Shown piece after piece: positions 20,571 to 31,819 of a stretch of 64,000 nucleotides of DNA. The stretch spans positions 296,511 through 360,510 of the forward strand of contig WNYE01000042.1 of assembly GCA_021396245.1 (NCBI GenBank), written 5' to 3'. The notes beneath the pieces are model-generated. The model saw nothing but the letters and a program-made list of their open reading frames with translations, did not search any database and was not told where the DNA came from. Positions within the stretch are counted from its first letter, which is position 1, and each line of letters starts with the position of its first letter. A program made the position numbers and the translations under genes. The stretch is from Sporothrix humicola (lineage: Eukaryota; Ascomycota; Sordariomycetes; Ophiostomatales; Ophiostomataceae).

Positions 20571-23004
20571 TCACTCTCTCTTCTTTTGCTTTTTCTTGTT
20601 TATGTCCCCTTATCGTAGCCACTTCCTGACTTCTTTGACCGTACATTGTACAAAAGGCTGGGCACCTTCAGTTCCTTTTATTCTCTTCTTCCTTTTTTCA
20701 ATCCCCTCTGTATGTCTCAGCTGTCTATGTGCCGAAAAGAGCAAGAAATACGCCGTACGGAATATTGGCAGTCGAAAAAGCAAGAAGGAAAGCACCAGTC
20801 CGCGAAATGAGACAAGGCGGTTGCACAACATTGTCTGAGAAAGAGGAGCACTTGTTGTCTTGTCGTCGTTTGACCTCTTTGGCTTCCTGGCTTCCTGGCT
20901 TCCTCCTGCGGCGTATACAAGTTTATCGCACTTTTTTGTTTCGTCCTTCGTTGAAATGTGCTTTTATTGAGGCTGAATACATCATGACGCTTAATCTCAC
21001 TTTTCTCCCACGTTTCTGCAAATTTTGTCTCTTTACAGAGTACTTCGTCTTTCGCCTATCTTCGGGCTTTCACGAGGAGTGAGGCGTGAGGCGCAGTCGG
21101 GCTGTTGGTGAGTGATAGGATGAGTCGATGAGACCAGCCTGCTTTTCTGACGTGCGGCAAGTGATACCATGCAACGTGCAGAAATGGCCATTGTCTGTCA
21201 TGAGTCTCAGAGATTGCCCACACTTTACTCGCCCGACTGTCTCTAGCATTCGAGCAATATCCTGTCAAGGAGAGTTGCGGATTTTCTGAAAAAGATCAAG
21301 ATTATTTGAATCCAAAAGTCAGCATTTTAACTCAGCTAAAGAGAGAGAGACCCATCGAGAAAATTCAACTCCAACAATGCCAACAAGCCCATTCTGCGAC
21401 CTGATTACGGCCCGGCCTGTTGCTGTTGGCGGATTCATGCACGATGTGCTGTTGGAAAATTCACAAGGTCACACGGATGGCTGGCAATCGCAAAGTAGTC
21501 TTCCACTTATTCGCCTTGCCTCTTATTCTGGGATCTACGCTGCTTTGCTCTCAGACCTACAACAATCGTCGAGGTCTGAGCTTCCCCTCTTTTCAACCGG
21601 CGCTGCGTCTTTGTTCTCAGTCTGTTTTATCATTTCCTCTCTCACTCTTTCTTCATCGTCCTCGTTGATTTTCCCCTTTCTCCTCTTTTCCCCCTTTCTT
21701 GGTCTCTAGCTGTTGGGTCCGGTCCACTTTCTTTCATGTTGTCAAGAGAAAATAGCTCCCCCTGCAACGAAAAAAAAAAGCAGCCACAGGTATTAAAAGG
21801 GTGGGAACTAACTTTTAGAGCTGCCGAGTTGAAGTGGAGCCCGCCCATATAGTGCCAGTTGCCACATGAAGCTTAGAACAAAGACAAAAACTCCAAAAAA
21901 GGGCCCGTTCTCTCCTTTGAATTGCCTTGCATTGGTTCACGACATGGAGTGGACTCCTTCTTGTCAATAGAGGGAGGGCCAGGCGAATAAAAACACCCAA
22001 GAATAGTATGGCGGCGCGATGCGATGTTGGGATCATGATGTGAGAGTTGTAGTCGTAGTGGGAGGGAGGGCTGATCGTCGCCGGCCTCATATTATCTCGA
22101 TTTGCAAAGTAAAATTTGGCCGATTTCGTGGCTCAAGCCGTTCAATTCTGCAAGGTACGGGGTACAAACAATCTAGAATCCAGGGCAGCATTTTCGAAAA
22201 CAGGTTATGATTTCTACGAAAACACTCAACAAATGTCTTGCAAAAAGAGGTACATGGGTACACGTTGAAGAGCGCCTTGCAGATAATGCAAAAAGCATGG
22301 CAAAGGTTCATGCAAAATCAAAAGAAAAAATCATGGTGAGCTACGAGCAACGAGCAGAGAGAACGAAGGATGAACAAAAACGGGTTGACGCACGCATTTT
22401 CGTACGACAAGCAGGCGTTTCCCTCTTGTCGATGTACACCAAGTTTGGTTGCGTTACGTGGCTGCCGACGTTTCTGGCTCTATTTCTCTGGCGGCTTCTT
22501 CCTCAGAATGAAACACGAAACGAATCACCAGACAGGCTGTCTCTTGTCTGCCCACCCTTGTCTGCACCGGTTTTTATGGTGTGAGTCAAAACCCGGGTGA
22601 CTTTTTAACTCTATGATTAAGTTTGTAGAGTCGATCCAGAGTCAGGAAGAAAAACGGTCGCTATTTTTGCGAGTTTCTCTAGCGATCTTGAAGGTCGAGT
22701 GAATTATATCTTGCTAGTTACCGGGTGTCCTGTCTAGCATCTACACCACTATTGTATGTATCAATGTACCAGAACCGAGATATCTCGGTCGATTATCTTT
22801 TGTGGTATCAAGCAAGGAGCGGTTGGATTCTCTCTTGTGTATATTTATGACAATTACATACAGTTTTCTTTTCATTGAAGTAATTTAAAAATAATTCAAG
22901 TATTTACTTTTCACATATTATTATTATTATTTCTTAAACCGAGTTTTTATGTTTCTTTCTCTTTTTTTTCTCTTCTTCAATTTTTTTTTTAAAGCACCTA
23001 ACGC

Positions 23005-23022
23005 AAAAAAAAAAAAAAAAAA
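23005..23022 (+). repeat. Poly(A) run of 18 bases
   Basis: Eighteen consecutive A residues, preceded about 14 bases upstream by a run of ten T residues (22981-22990). A simple-sequence tract in the gene-free region, inside an AT-rich patch of about 22840-23060. Confidence 0.9.
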
Positions 23023-26000
23023 GAAAATTGTCGTCGAATATTCCCATCATCATTATTCAATGTCTACTACTGATATATTTTCTAATTCTCTTCCTCCATC
23101 GTGGCATTCCTTCTCTTGGAATTCTTCTCGTCTTCCATCACCACCTCTCATCATCCATCGATTCTCTTTCTTGGTACGCCTCATCCCTGCCTGCAAATTA
23201 CGCACCAGATCGCCCGGAACTGCAGGATGCGATATGACAGTGGGATGAAGGTGTGTCGACAATCGTCTGTTCAGCATCGAGTTTGGTGACAATGTGGTCT
23301 ATTGTGTCTTATTCTAGCCTGTTCTGCCCTTTTTGTCCTTTTTTGCATGTTGTCCACCTAGATTCCCTGCCAAGAAACGATTCGTCTCGTCTTCGATGCT
23401 CTTGCGCGGTCTTGATACAACGCTCCGTGTCTGATCGCCAGCCAATCGTCTTGTACTCACCGACAACTGTCAATTGTGTTTTTGTTAAGAAAAGACGGAA
23501 TAACGGACTGAGAAAAGCAACAATAACTGTCACGATATACATTTTTTTTTTGTGTATGCCGAGAAGCCTCATAGGGCAGAATCGACGACGTGGATGAAAA
23601 AAGAAAGCACCACCCACGGGGCTGAGAACAAAGTGGTGGGAGGCCTTCCCTCAATTCAAAAGCGCAGAGCGTCAGAGTCAGCTGAAGTGGAAAAGAGGCG
23701 TGAGCCAATAATACACAGAGAGGCAGTTTCGACATGGATGTTGTCCAAAAAGGACCGCCAAAAATTCTAAGATGGGTCAGATGGGCCTGCGATTGGGTCA
23801 ATGTTGGGGTGGCACGACAAGGGGACCTCCATAACCCCTGTGCCGTTGACCATTGCAACGACTTTGGTGAATCGAAGATATTCTGACATTGAACAGGCGT
23901 GAGAAGTAGGAGACGGATAGTCGAGCTCTCACTGCCTTATTTTACACAATAAGAACTGCGGCTTCTACTCCCTATGATTAATCAATATGAAGGGTAGTCG
24001 AAGCTGTTGGTGAAGCTTCTCTGTTGTTGGAGAGAGAAATAACAGCAGCCCGTTTCTTGGGATATCCTGTTGTTGATTGTTTCCTTTTTCCTCCCGATCG
24101 CTCGCCTGTTGGGGGACGACCTCGTCCGTCTGAACTTTGTCAACGGCTCGCTTCCGACAAAACCATTCATTCAGTTTTGATGAAATTTTTGACGAGGCCT
24201 TGGACGGGTATGTCCTTCCCCCAGAAAAGAAATCACCACCCCCAAAACGAGCGCGACACCTGCTCAAAGAGACACGCACCACGGGAAAACCCACTTTGTG
24301 AAGACGGTCTGTAGCCGGGCCGGAAAAAACCAAGACAAGGGGAAGAAACATGGGGGCTGTTGCGCGGGCCCAAAACGGGAAGAAGAGCACGACTGCAGTG
24401 CTTCGTGGTATCATGGTATGTGCACTTGTACAAGTACTCAAGAACATGTACGGAGTGTGGGTGACAATAATACAAACTTATTTGTGTGTGCAATCTTCAA
24501 CAGGCCGACATAAAGTCGCAGAGAAAGAGAATTTTGGGAGAAATAAAATAAAAGGGGATGGGGAAAAACAACAACAAAGCACTTGCAAAACCGCTTCTTT
24601 GTAAATGTACCAAGAGAGTTGCTGGCTGTTGCCATATTGCTCCGTTGAGCACCTATTACCCTGTGTTTTATTATTATATTACACAAGACCCGTCTTCCTG
24701 TCTCTCGTCCTTGCGCTGACAGGCTAAATGGGGCAGGAGAGAAGAAAGAAAAAAAGACGGGTGGCGGGGAACGTGAGTGAAAGGAGACGGGCTAAACGGG
24801 AGGACAAGAAAGACAGAAAGAGAAGTGTCACAGCTTGTGTGAGGTATACAAGAAAGGGGGGAAGAGAAAGCGAAGATGTTGTTTTTTTGTGGCAGTTGGT
24901 GGGGGCTCTTCGACTGACACGAACGGACGCAAAGTTGGGAGGGAAGAACAAGGAACGACAAAAAGGATTGAAGAATATGGCCCCCATTGAGCTGGCCGAC
25001 ATGTACATATTGAGCACACATTGTCAACTCATATGCTTTTATTTTCCCGCTTCTACTGGATATGTCGTTTTCCGTCCACAAGGGCATGGCGAGAATGGGT
25101 TTCTACCCTGCTGTCAAAGGTGGATTTTCTGCGTCCTTTGGCAGAGCTGTTTTGTACAACGACATCGACGCCTTCGACAACAATGGTCCTTTTGACTTTC
25201 AATTGCTTTGCCTCTGGCGTTGACTCTCGGAATCACACCCTGTCGACGTTGTGAACAGGGTCGACGTTGTTTCTGGGGCAGACAACACCCGTTTCTGTTG
25301 GATCTGCTGCCATGCATCAAGTACATCTCCTGCCGTGGAACAACAGGGTCAACCTCTTGTACCTCCACGAGAACAGCTTGTATCGACCAGGGGTGTGTTG
25401 CAGGGTGGAGCCCCGGTGGCCTGCCTTACCTGGCCCCAGGAGCCCAGTCTATCCACCCAGTCCGGGTTCACCAGAAAAATAGTGCACGGGATGGGGACAG
25501 TATGGGTGTGGGTGAAGAACAGAGTGTGATGGGCTGCTTTTTTCCCTTGGTCCCTTTTTGAGTCTCTCTTTTCCTTCTCTCGCCTGGCCTGGCCGAAGTT
25601 GGGCCAATTGTGCATGGATGTTTGGACCCGGCACTCATTCTCATTCTCTTCATCGTGTCTCCTCTTTGAGGTTAATCGTCGCCGTTGTCGCCTATTTTGT
25701 CGTCGAGAGGTCATCCTTGGATGTCGTAGGCGCATTGGAGCATCGAGTGGCGATCATTTTAACCTCATATCAGTCGGTATTACTTATACACCAGCCTTGA
25801 GCCTTGCCCTGGCATTGTGAGGGCCACGCAAGGTGGTGAAATGATGGAGAAAAGAGAGACCTGTTGACGGTTAGAGAGACACAGTAAAGAGAGAACAGGC
25901 CACAGCACAGGTCCCAAGCGAGAAGGGAAAAAGACGCAATAAGAAAGCGAAAAGAGGGTGGGTAGGTCATTTATTTCTCATGCCCGCATGGTCTGGTTCT

Positions 26001-27643
26001 TTCGGTCAGTTTTTTGCTTTTCTTGCTTTTTTTTTTCTTTTTTTTTTTCGCTCGTGGTCGTTCGCCTGTTGTTCTTCGCCTGTTTCTTTGTTTCGTCTGT
26101 TTCTTCACAGGGCCCTTCGAGACCATAAGAGAACTGAGAAGGATTTCTCTTGTCCGATGCACGCATCTCCCAGCGTCCAAAGAGACAAGGGTCGTCGCTT
26201 GCCATCACAACTCTCACAACCATACTCTGCATCCTCATTTTTTTCTAGCGAAAAACTAGGAAAATAGAGTGCCCCCAGCATAGAAGGTCAAAAGGGAAGG
26301 AAGCACTGTGAACAGACAGAGGGTTGCAAAACGAGACACGCAGCCCACACCGCGAAAAACCCATTCAGAGGAAAGCGTGATCCACATGCGCACAAGCAAC
26401 CCCTGTCTAGCCTCATGCCCCCCTCGCTCTTGCCTTTCCCACTCCCCTCACCACCACCGCACCAAGCCTATCCAGGCACAAGACAGGACCGCGCAGGCTC
26501 ATGACGGGACGCGAGGGCGCTCCTTCCTTCTGATTTCGAACAACGATAAAGGTGCGAGTCAGTTGAATATGCAGAACAGAACAGACTTTCGTGAGGCAAG
26601 TGCGATTCGCATTACTGCTGTTCCTGCTTCTAAGCTGCTCCTTGCATCTTACCCGACGCACAGGCAAATGTATTTCTACTTCATGTTCACATCCTGCACA
26701 GTCCGACCGTTGCAACAACTGAGATATGCATACTCGACATAATAGTCCACGGTGAGGATGCAGGTCAGTATGCCTTTGCTAACGATGAGTTTGTTCCAGG
26801 GCCATTTCTTGCGTGCCCCAGGAACGCATATTACGATATGTTGCGACGAATACTCCATAAAATGCAAACCTTCAAGGCGATGAACACGAGAAGTATTATC
26901 TTGCAAGGCTGAGTCCAGGGCACAATCCAAGGTGTCCTGTTGCCCGCCCCTTGCCTAGCCGCTGTTTTGCCCACCATCCTTGACCAAGAGCCGAATAACA
27001 AGGAGAGAGAGAGAGGCTGAGGCGGCGTAAACAACTGGGAAACAAAACACGGCGAGAAAGAAGCCTCATGTGTACCGGGCCGTTTCCTTGGTTGGTCGCC
27101 TTCCTTGTTTCTACATCGGCCAATATCCTCTTGAGTCATGCGTACGGCGTACTCTCAACTCGAAAATGTCCACGAGACGCACCAGATTTGCAGGAGTGCA
27201 GACAGCGACGATGACGATGCTAACGGCCGTTTCCGAAAAGATTTCAGGCAGAAACAGATACAACTCTGCCATAAGACAACACAACCAGCACCAGGCCCTG
27301 TTGGTGCCTATTTCTCTAGAAGAGCCCACGAACCGTTATTGTCCAACGATACGCCGTGCATCCGCCGACATTATTCTTTAATTCTTTGTGCCGTCGTTCA
27401 CCGTCAAGACACTCCCCTTGACCACCAGTTGGTCTCTGCGTGCGCCGTTCCAACGTTCTCTGGCACTGGTGCTGGCCACCGCCTGTCTGGGCGAACCCTG
27501 GCAGCCGTCCATCCCGTCTGTGCTCCCGTGGATGCATGCTTTTTGGCTGTGCTTTGTGGTGCTGGCCCGGGATATTTTCCTCTGTTCTTGTCTGGTTTTG
27601 TCGTCTGTCTTCGTCCGGTCTCGACGATTTCCTCCCATTATGA

Positions 27644-27722
27644 TGTATCTTACTTGTGTGCTTGTATTTTCTAGACGATCTGTTAACATCGCTGTGTATG
27701 TAAGATACACAAGTAAGATACA
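27644..27722. repeat. Perfect 16-bp inverted repeat with 47-base spacer
   Basis: The left arm TGTATCTTACTTGTGT (27644-27659) is the exact reverse complement of the right arm ACACAAGTAAGATACA (27707-27722). The decamer TAAGATACAC also occurs twice in tandem around the right arm (27701-27710 and 27714-27723). The arms could form a hairpin in RNA or DNA, or be opposed binding sites. No known element is recognised. Confidence 0.85.
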
Positions 27723-30100
27723 CCCTAGTAAATAACAGGATTACTCGCGATAATTCTTCAGATACTACCGTGACAACCCTTACTTTCTCACACTTCCTGA
27801 CCGTCCTCGACGCCGCCAATTACCTTGCATTCCAAGTGAATCAACCGGCGTGCGGCGACGGGAGAGACGAGGGAGAGGGGAGGAAGGGGTGGGCGTGGCA
27901 GATGGGGCCACCACACTCAATTTGGATGCTGCGTCCTGGACGGAGCCAAAGAGTAAAAGAGGAGCCCCCATATCATTATTTCTTGATCCACATCACATCG
28001 TTCCCAGTCCCGGTGCAGTCCAACAACCCACACACCAGCACCCAAAAAGGCAACGGGATAGCACGAAAAAGCAAATAAAGACAGACAGAGGCGCTGGCGG
28101 GTCTTCTTGCCAGAGCACAACTTTCTTTTCTTCGGGGCGTTCCTGGGTCTCGTCCATCGAGGCTCGATGTTCACCAACTTTGTGCTTGGCCAGATGATAC
28201 AAAGTAATGAGGAGTACGTCGTAGTCGTTGATGTTTTGGTCTCCACCATCCAAGAGTCAACTTCCACCTTTAAATTGTCCGTAGATGCAGCAGGAGATGT
28301 GTATTATTTCGAGAGATTCTTCAACTTAAACGGCGTGGCTGTCGTAGCTTGAAGTGACTAAAAGTACCGCACTGGCTGTTCGACTGTCTCGTTTGCCTCC
28401 CACCACCAGAACCAAAAGCCTTAGATATGAGTTCGATAACTCGTGCCAGCCTGGTTTTGCCTGCCCAGGTGCTGCTCGTCCCTGGCGATTACTCTTGACA
28501 TTCTTCCAATCTGCGAGTTTACGGCGGAAAACACTACATTGAAGTCCAGACTTGTCTTCAACTTGCTCTGACTATCAGGCCCTGCGACTCCGGGCCAATA
28601 AGAGATGGGCTCTGGACAACGCCGTATCGACGAATATTTCGCACATTCTCGTCTATTGTAAGAGGCTTCACCTGCTGTCCGTTGTCCGTTGTCTATCCTC
28701 TGATCCTGTCTTGCCCTGCATCCGCCGTTTTCGTTTCCTCGCCTTTCTGCAAACATGCACGTATGCACACAGACGGCCCACTTGTGCGTATTGCGCACTT
28801 CCAAGCCGCACCCCTGTCGCTTCTTTTTCAAAGTGTCCCTGGACAGTAACGCAAGAATGGACAACAGAGACAAACAGGTAGGGAACCAGGGACATGCAAA
28901 GGGTGCAATGGGAAGCCTTTTACGGGTTTCCAGTTGCCAGTCTTCCAGTCTCCCATCGTCTTTTCCCGTTCTTCATGTTTTCCTATGAGGAAAGAACAGC
29001 CAGAACACTCAGAATCGCGAGAACAGCCAGCAGACCAGCAGACTCTCTGGCGAACAGACGAGCAGGGGGGTGGGCAATCCTGTCTGGTGTGGGACGGTGC
29101 TGTGCGTGTGTTGTGTATTTTGGTGTGGGTGGTGTGGGTCCACTGGCCTGGGAGCGGACGGGCGAGCTAGCGAAGTACCTCGAAAGTATCGGCGCCAGCG
29201 AGTAAATCTTGTCCTGGTTTGTCGCGCCCGCAGACCCTGTCTTTTTGGTGTCTTTGAGTACCCTTTGAGCCCTTCTTTGCAGCATTACGAGTCCATACCG
29301 GCGACAACACGACATCTGCTCGACGCTGGGGGCGAAAGAACACAATGTGCACTTCCACATCTCATTCGTCCACCGCCAGAATGGCGCTCCTGTTGAAAGG
29401 CTTTGTTTTTGGAGAACTTGCTCCTTTTCCTCAAGCCAAGTGCCGGAGATGCTGCATGATGGACCCTTCCGCCATGTCCGTCTCGCCGCATTTCCTGGAT
29501 GTATCGATGCTGTCGTTCTCGCTGCTCCTTCTGTGGCTGATCACCCAGATTACGCAGGGACTCTGCAAAACTCGAGCAACAGGCTGAAAGTGCTCCTGTT
29601 GGCTTGGCTCATCTTCAAAGGGGCCACGCCTGTTTGTATGTAGCGCTTGCATTTACCATGGTCCTTCTTCCTTTTCATCATAATCGCCTTCACCTGTCTC
29701 TCCTGACATTTGAATAGATACATGAACTCTGGCGCCGACAAACAGGTGATGCCTCGAGAATATATCGTAGAAATTGGCTGGCGCGTATTTGGATGTTAGA
29801 CGGTATTTTGTATTGGGCGTAGCGCGCACATCATCTCTAGAACCAAAAGTACCCCGGTGCACCAAAAAAGGTACAAGCAAGGTACTTGTTCCGTGCACTG
29901 AGCCCAGCTTCAGGTCTCGAGTCTCAAGGTTTTAGGCCCCCTCCAGCGGCGCCAGCCAGCTCTGACCCAGTATTAGCGGGAGTTTGTTGGCTCTTTCCGC
30001 CCGCCGTTGCTGCACATTCCCTCAGCGATCTCCCAGCACCAACACCAGTCCGCTCTAGACCTCAGGACCGTTGCGCATCACAGAGCTGGACAGCACGACT

Positions 30101-31819
30101 TTTAGGGGACACTAGCCGCTGCTAGCTTCTCCCCACTGCCACACCCCCTCTCCCTGCCTCTCCAATCCATACCGAGTCCAAGCCGAATCCAAAGCAGGCC
30201 GCCTGCTTCTCACCACCCAGTGCTTCTGGTAATGCACTTTTTTCCCCCCCTGCCACACGCGCATCCTCTGCCCCCATCACCCTTCCGCTGGTGATGCCTC
30301 CCGCGCTGTCTTGGCCTCACTTTTTTACGCTGCTCAAGCCTTCAAATGCATCCTATTTGGGACTTCTAAAGGCCTAGTTTGCTCTTTCCCCCAGCTTGCT
30401 ATTTGGTGCTTTTGTGCTCTTTCCCTCTATGTTGCCTGTTTCGCCGCGTCCTCCGTTCTTGCTCTTTGCTTCCCCCATCATTCTGCTGCTTCCTGCACCA
30501 AATTCGCTTTTTCCTGGCTCAGCAGACTTGGCCCGCCAATTGGCACTTCGTACACACCCCCCCTTCTGGTCTACTTTAGACTCTTAGCCCAAGTCTTCTC
30601 ACGCTTCCTTCCCTTGTGTGCTGTGACGGAGGCTGCCCGTGGCCCCTTGCCCCTTCCCTTTTCCTCTTCCCTTCTCTCCACCCCCCGGTTTTCTTGCCTC
30701 CCTGCCCTGCACCCTTCCTCTTCCTCTCTCGCTCTTTCCCTCTCTCACACAAACCTCTAACCTCTTTTCTCCTCTTTCCTTGTTTGGGACCTCATCCTCT
30801 CTTTCGTTCCTCGTCACTCTTCTTTCCTCCTCCTCCGTCTTCATCCTTTCCCTTTTCCTCTCCTTTCTCGCCTTGCCGACAAACGACCATCGCGTCGACG
30901 ATATCGATCGACTCCTCTTTGCGAGCGTGCCTCCGAATCCTAGCCCGGCGCCAACTTTCGTCTTTGCCTGTCTTCTGTCGCTGACCCCCGTCTGCCTTGT
31001 TTCTTGCGCCTCGCTTCTTTTTTTTCCTCCCACCGCTCCTCGAAACTTTCGAATTCTCGGCTCTCTCTCTCCAGATACCCTATTTCGCTTCTATCGCTCG
31101 TTCCGGTCCTCTTGATTTTTTTCTCCATCATTTCTTCACCCTTATCATTTTATGCGATCACGACTTTAATCGTTATTTTTCTCGCCTTCCCGCCGTTTGA
31201 CCACCACCCGTCTTCGTACTCCTCGATGACCACCACTCGACGACACAAGAAGTTCGCAGTTACTACGACCAATACTTGAACGGCCTAGAAGGAATTATAT
31301 CGTTCTCGCCTTGTTTCCTCACCGCTATAATCTCGCGCCCTCCTAGAGCATGGTCGCATTTCTTCGCGCCCAATCGTTTCCGCACTTTCTCCAGTGCCTT
31401 CGTCGTTTGTGCGGTTTTCGCATCGACTCGGCTCCCTCCACGCAGTGTCCCTGAACTCTTGTCCGCCTCTTTGCCTCCAGCAACCACCTTTTCCCTTGCA
31501 CTTTACGATTAATCCTAATCGACGCGAACCGACACGCGAACCACGACCGACTCTCCGCCGCCTCGCACATGTCGACGTAGCGATACCCTTCCGAGATCGA
31601 CTCCCAGTTTCTTTCGTCTTGCCTTGTGCCTTGTTTCAGTGATTGGCCGGGCTACTTTAACAACAGATTGAAACACGACGATATCATCCTGCGTGCGAGA
31701 ATACGCAGTCTTTTCAGCCTGGCAGCACCACACCTGTTGCCACAGCCTTATCTACGACCTCCCGACCTTCCCTCCCACCAACCAAGGCACGGTTGTCCAC
31801 CGGCTTTGACTCTGCGGCC
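30101..31819 (+). promoter_or_regulatory. Pyrimidine-rich promoter and leader of MED15
   Basis: From about 30110 to 31260 the plus strand is overwhelmingly C and T, with long stretches such as 30650-30760 and 30775-30880 nearly free of purines. Pyrimidine-rich tracts just upstream of start codons are seen in this window before several other genes, on each gene's coding strand, so this points to transcription rightwards into MED15. The segment 31260-31819 is more balanced and probably contains the 5' untranslated leader. No coding segment is recognisable. Confidence 0.5.

Larger units (their letters stand above)
20346..30100. other. Long gene-free region (part of a 12-kb interval)
   Basis: Nearly 10 kb without any frame that I can tie to a protein family on either strand. 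All open frames are short, lack conserved motifs and do not join through good splice sites into a longer protein. Base composition is mixed: pyrimidine-rich patches on the plus strand near 21590-21715, 22930-23170 and 26000-26100, and on the minus strand near 24730-24870. It holds (AC)10, an 18-base A run and a perfect inverted repeat at 27644-27722. There is no sign of RIP or of transposon genes, and no tRNA B-box pattern was seen. It may hold non-coding transcripts or an extended MED15 control region. Confidence 0.55.

Noticed and set aside
30311..31115. Several plus-strand open frames in the pyrimidine-rich MED15 leader
   Set aside because: Their Ser/Phe/Leu/Pro-only translation follows from a C/T-only strand, which rarely forms stop codons.
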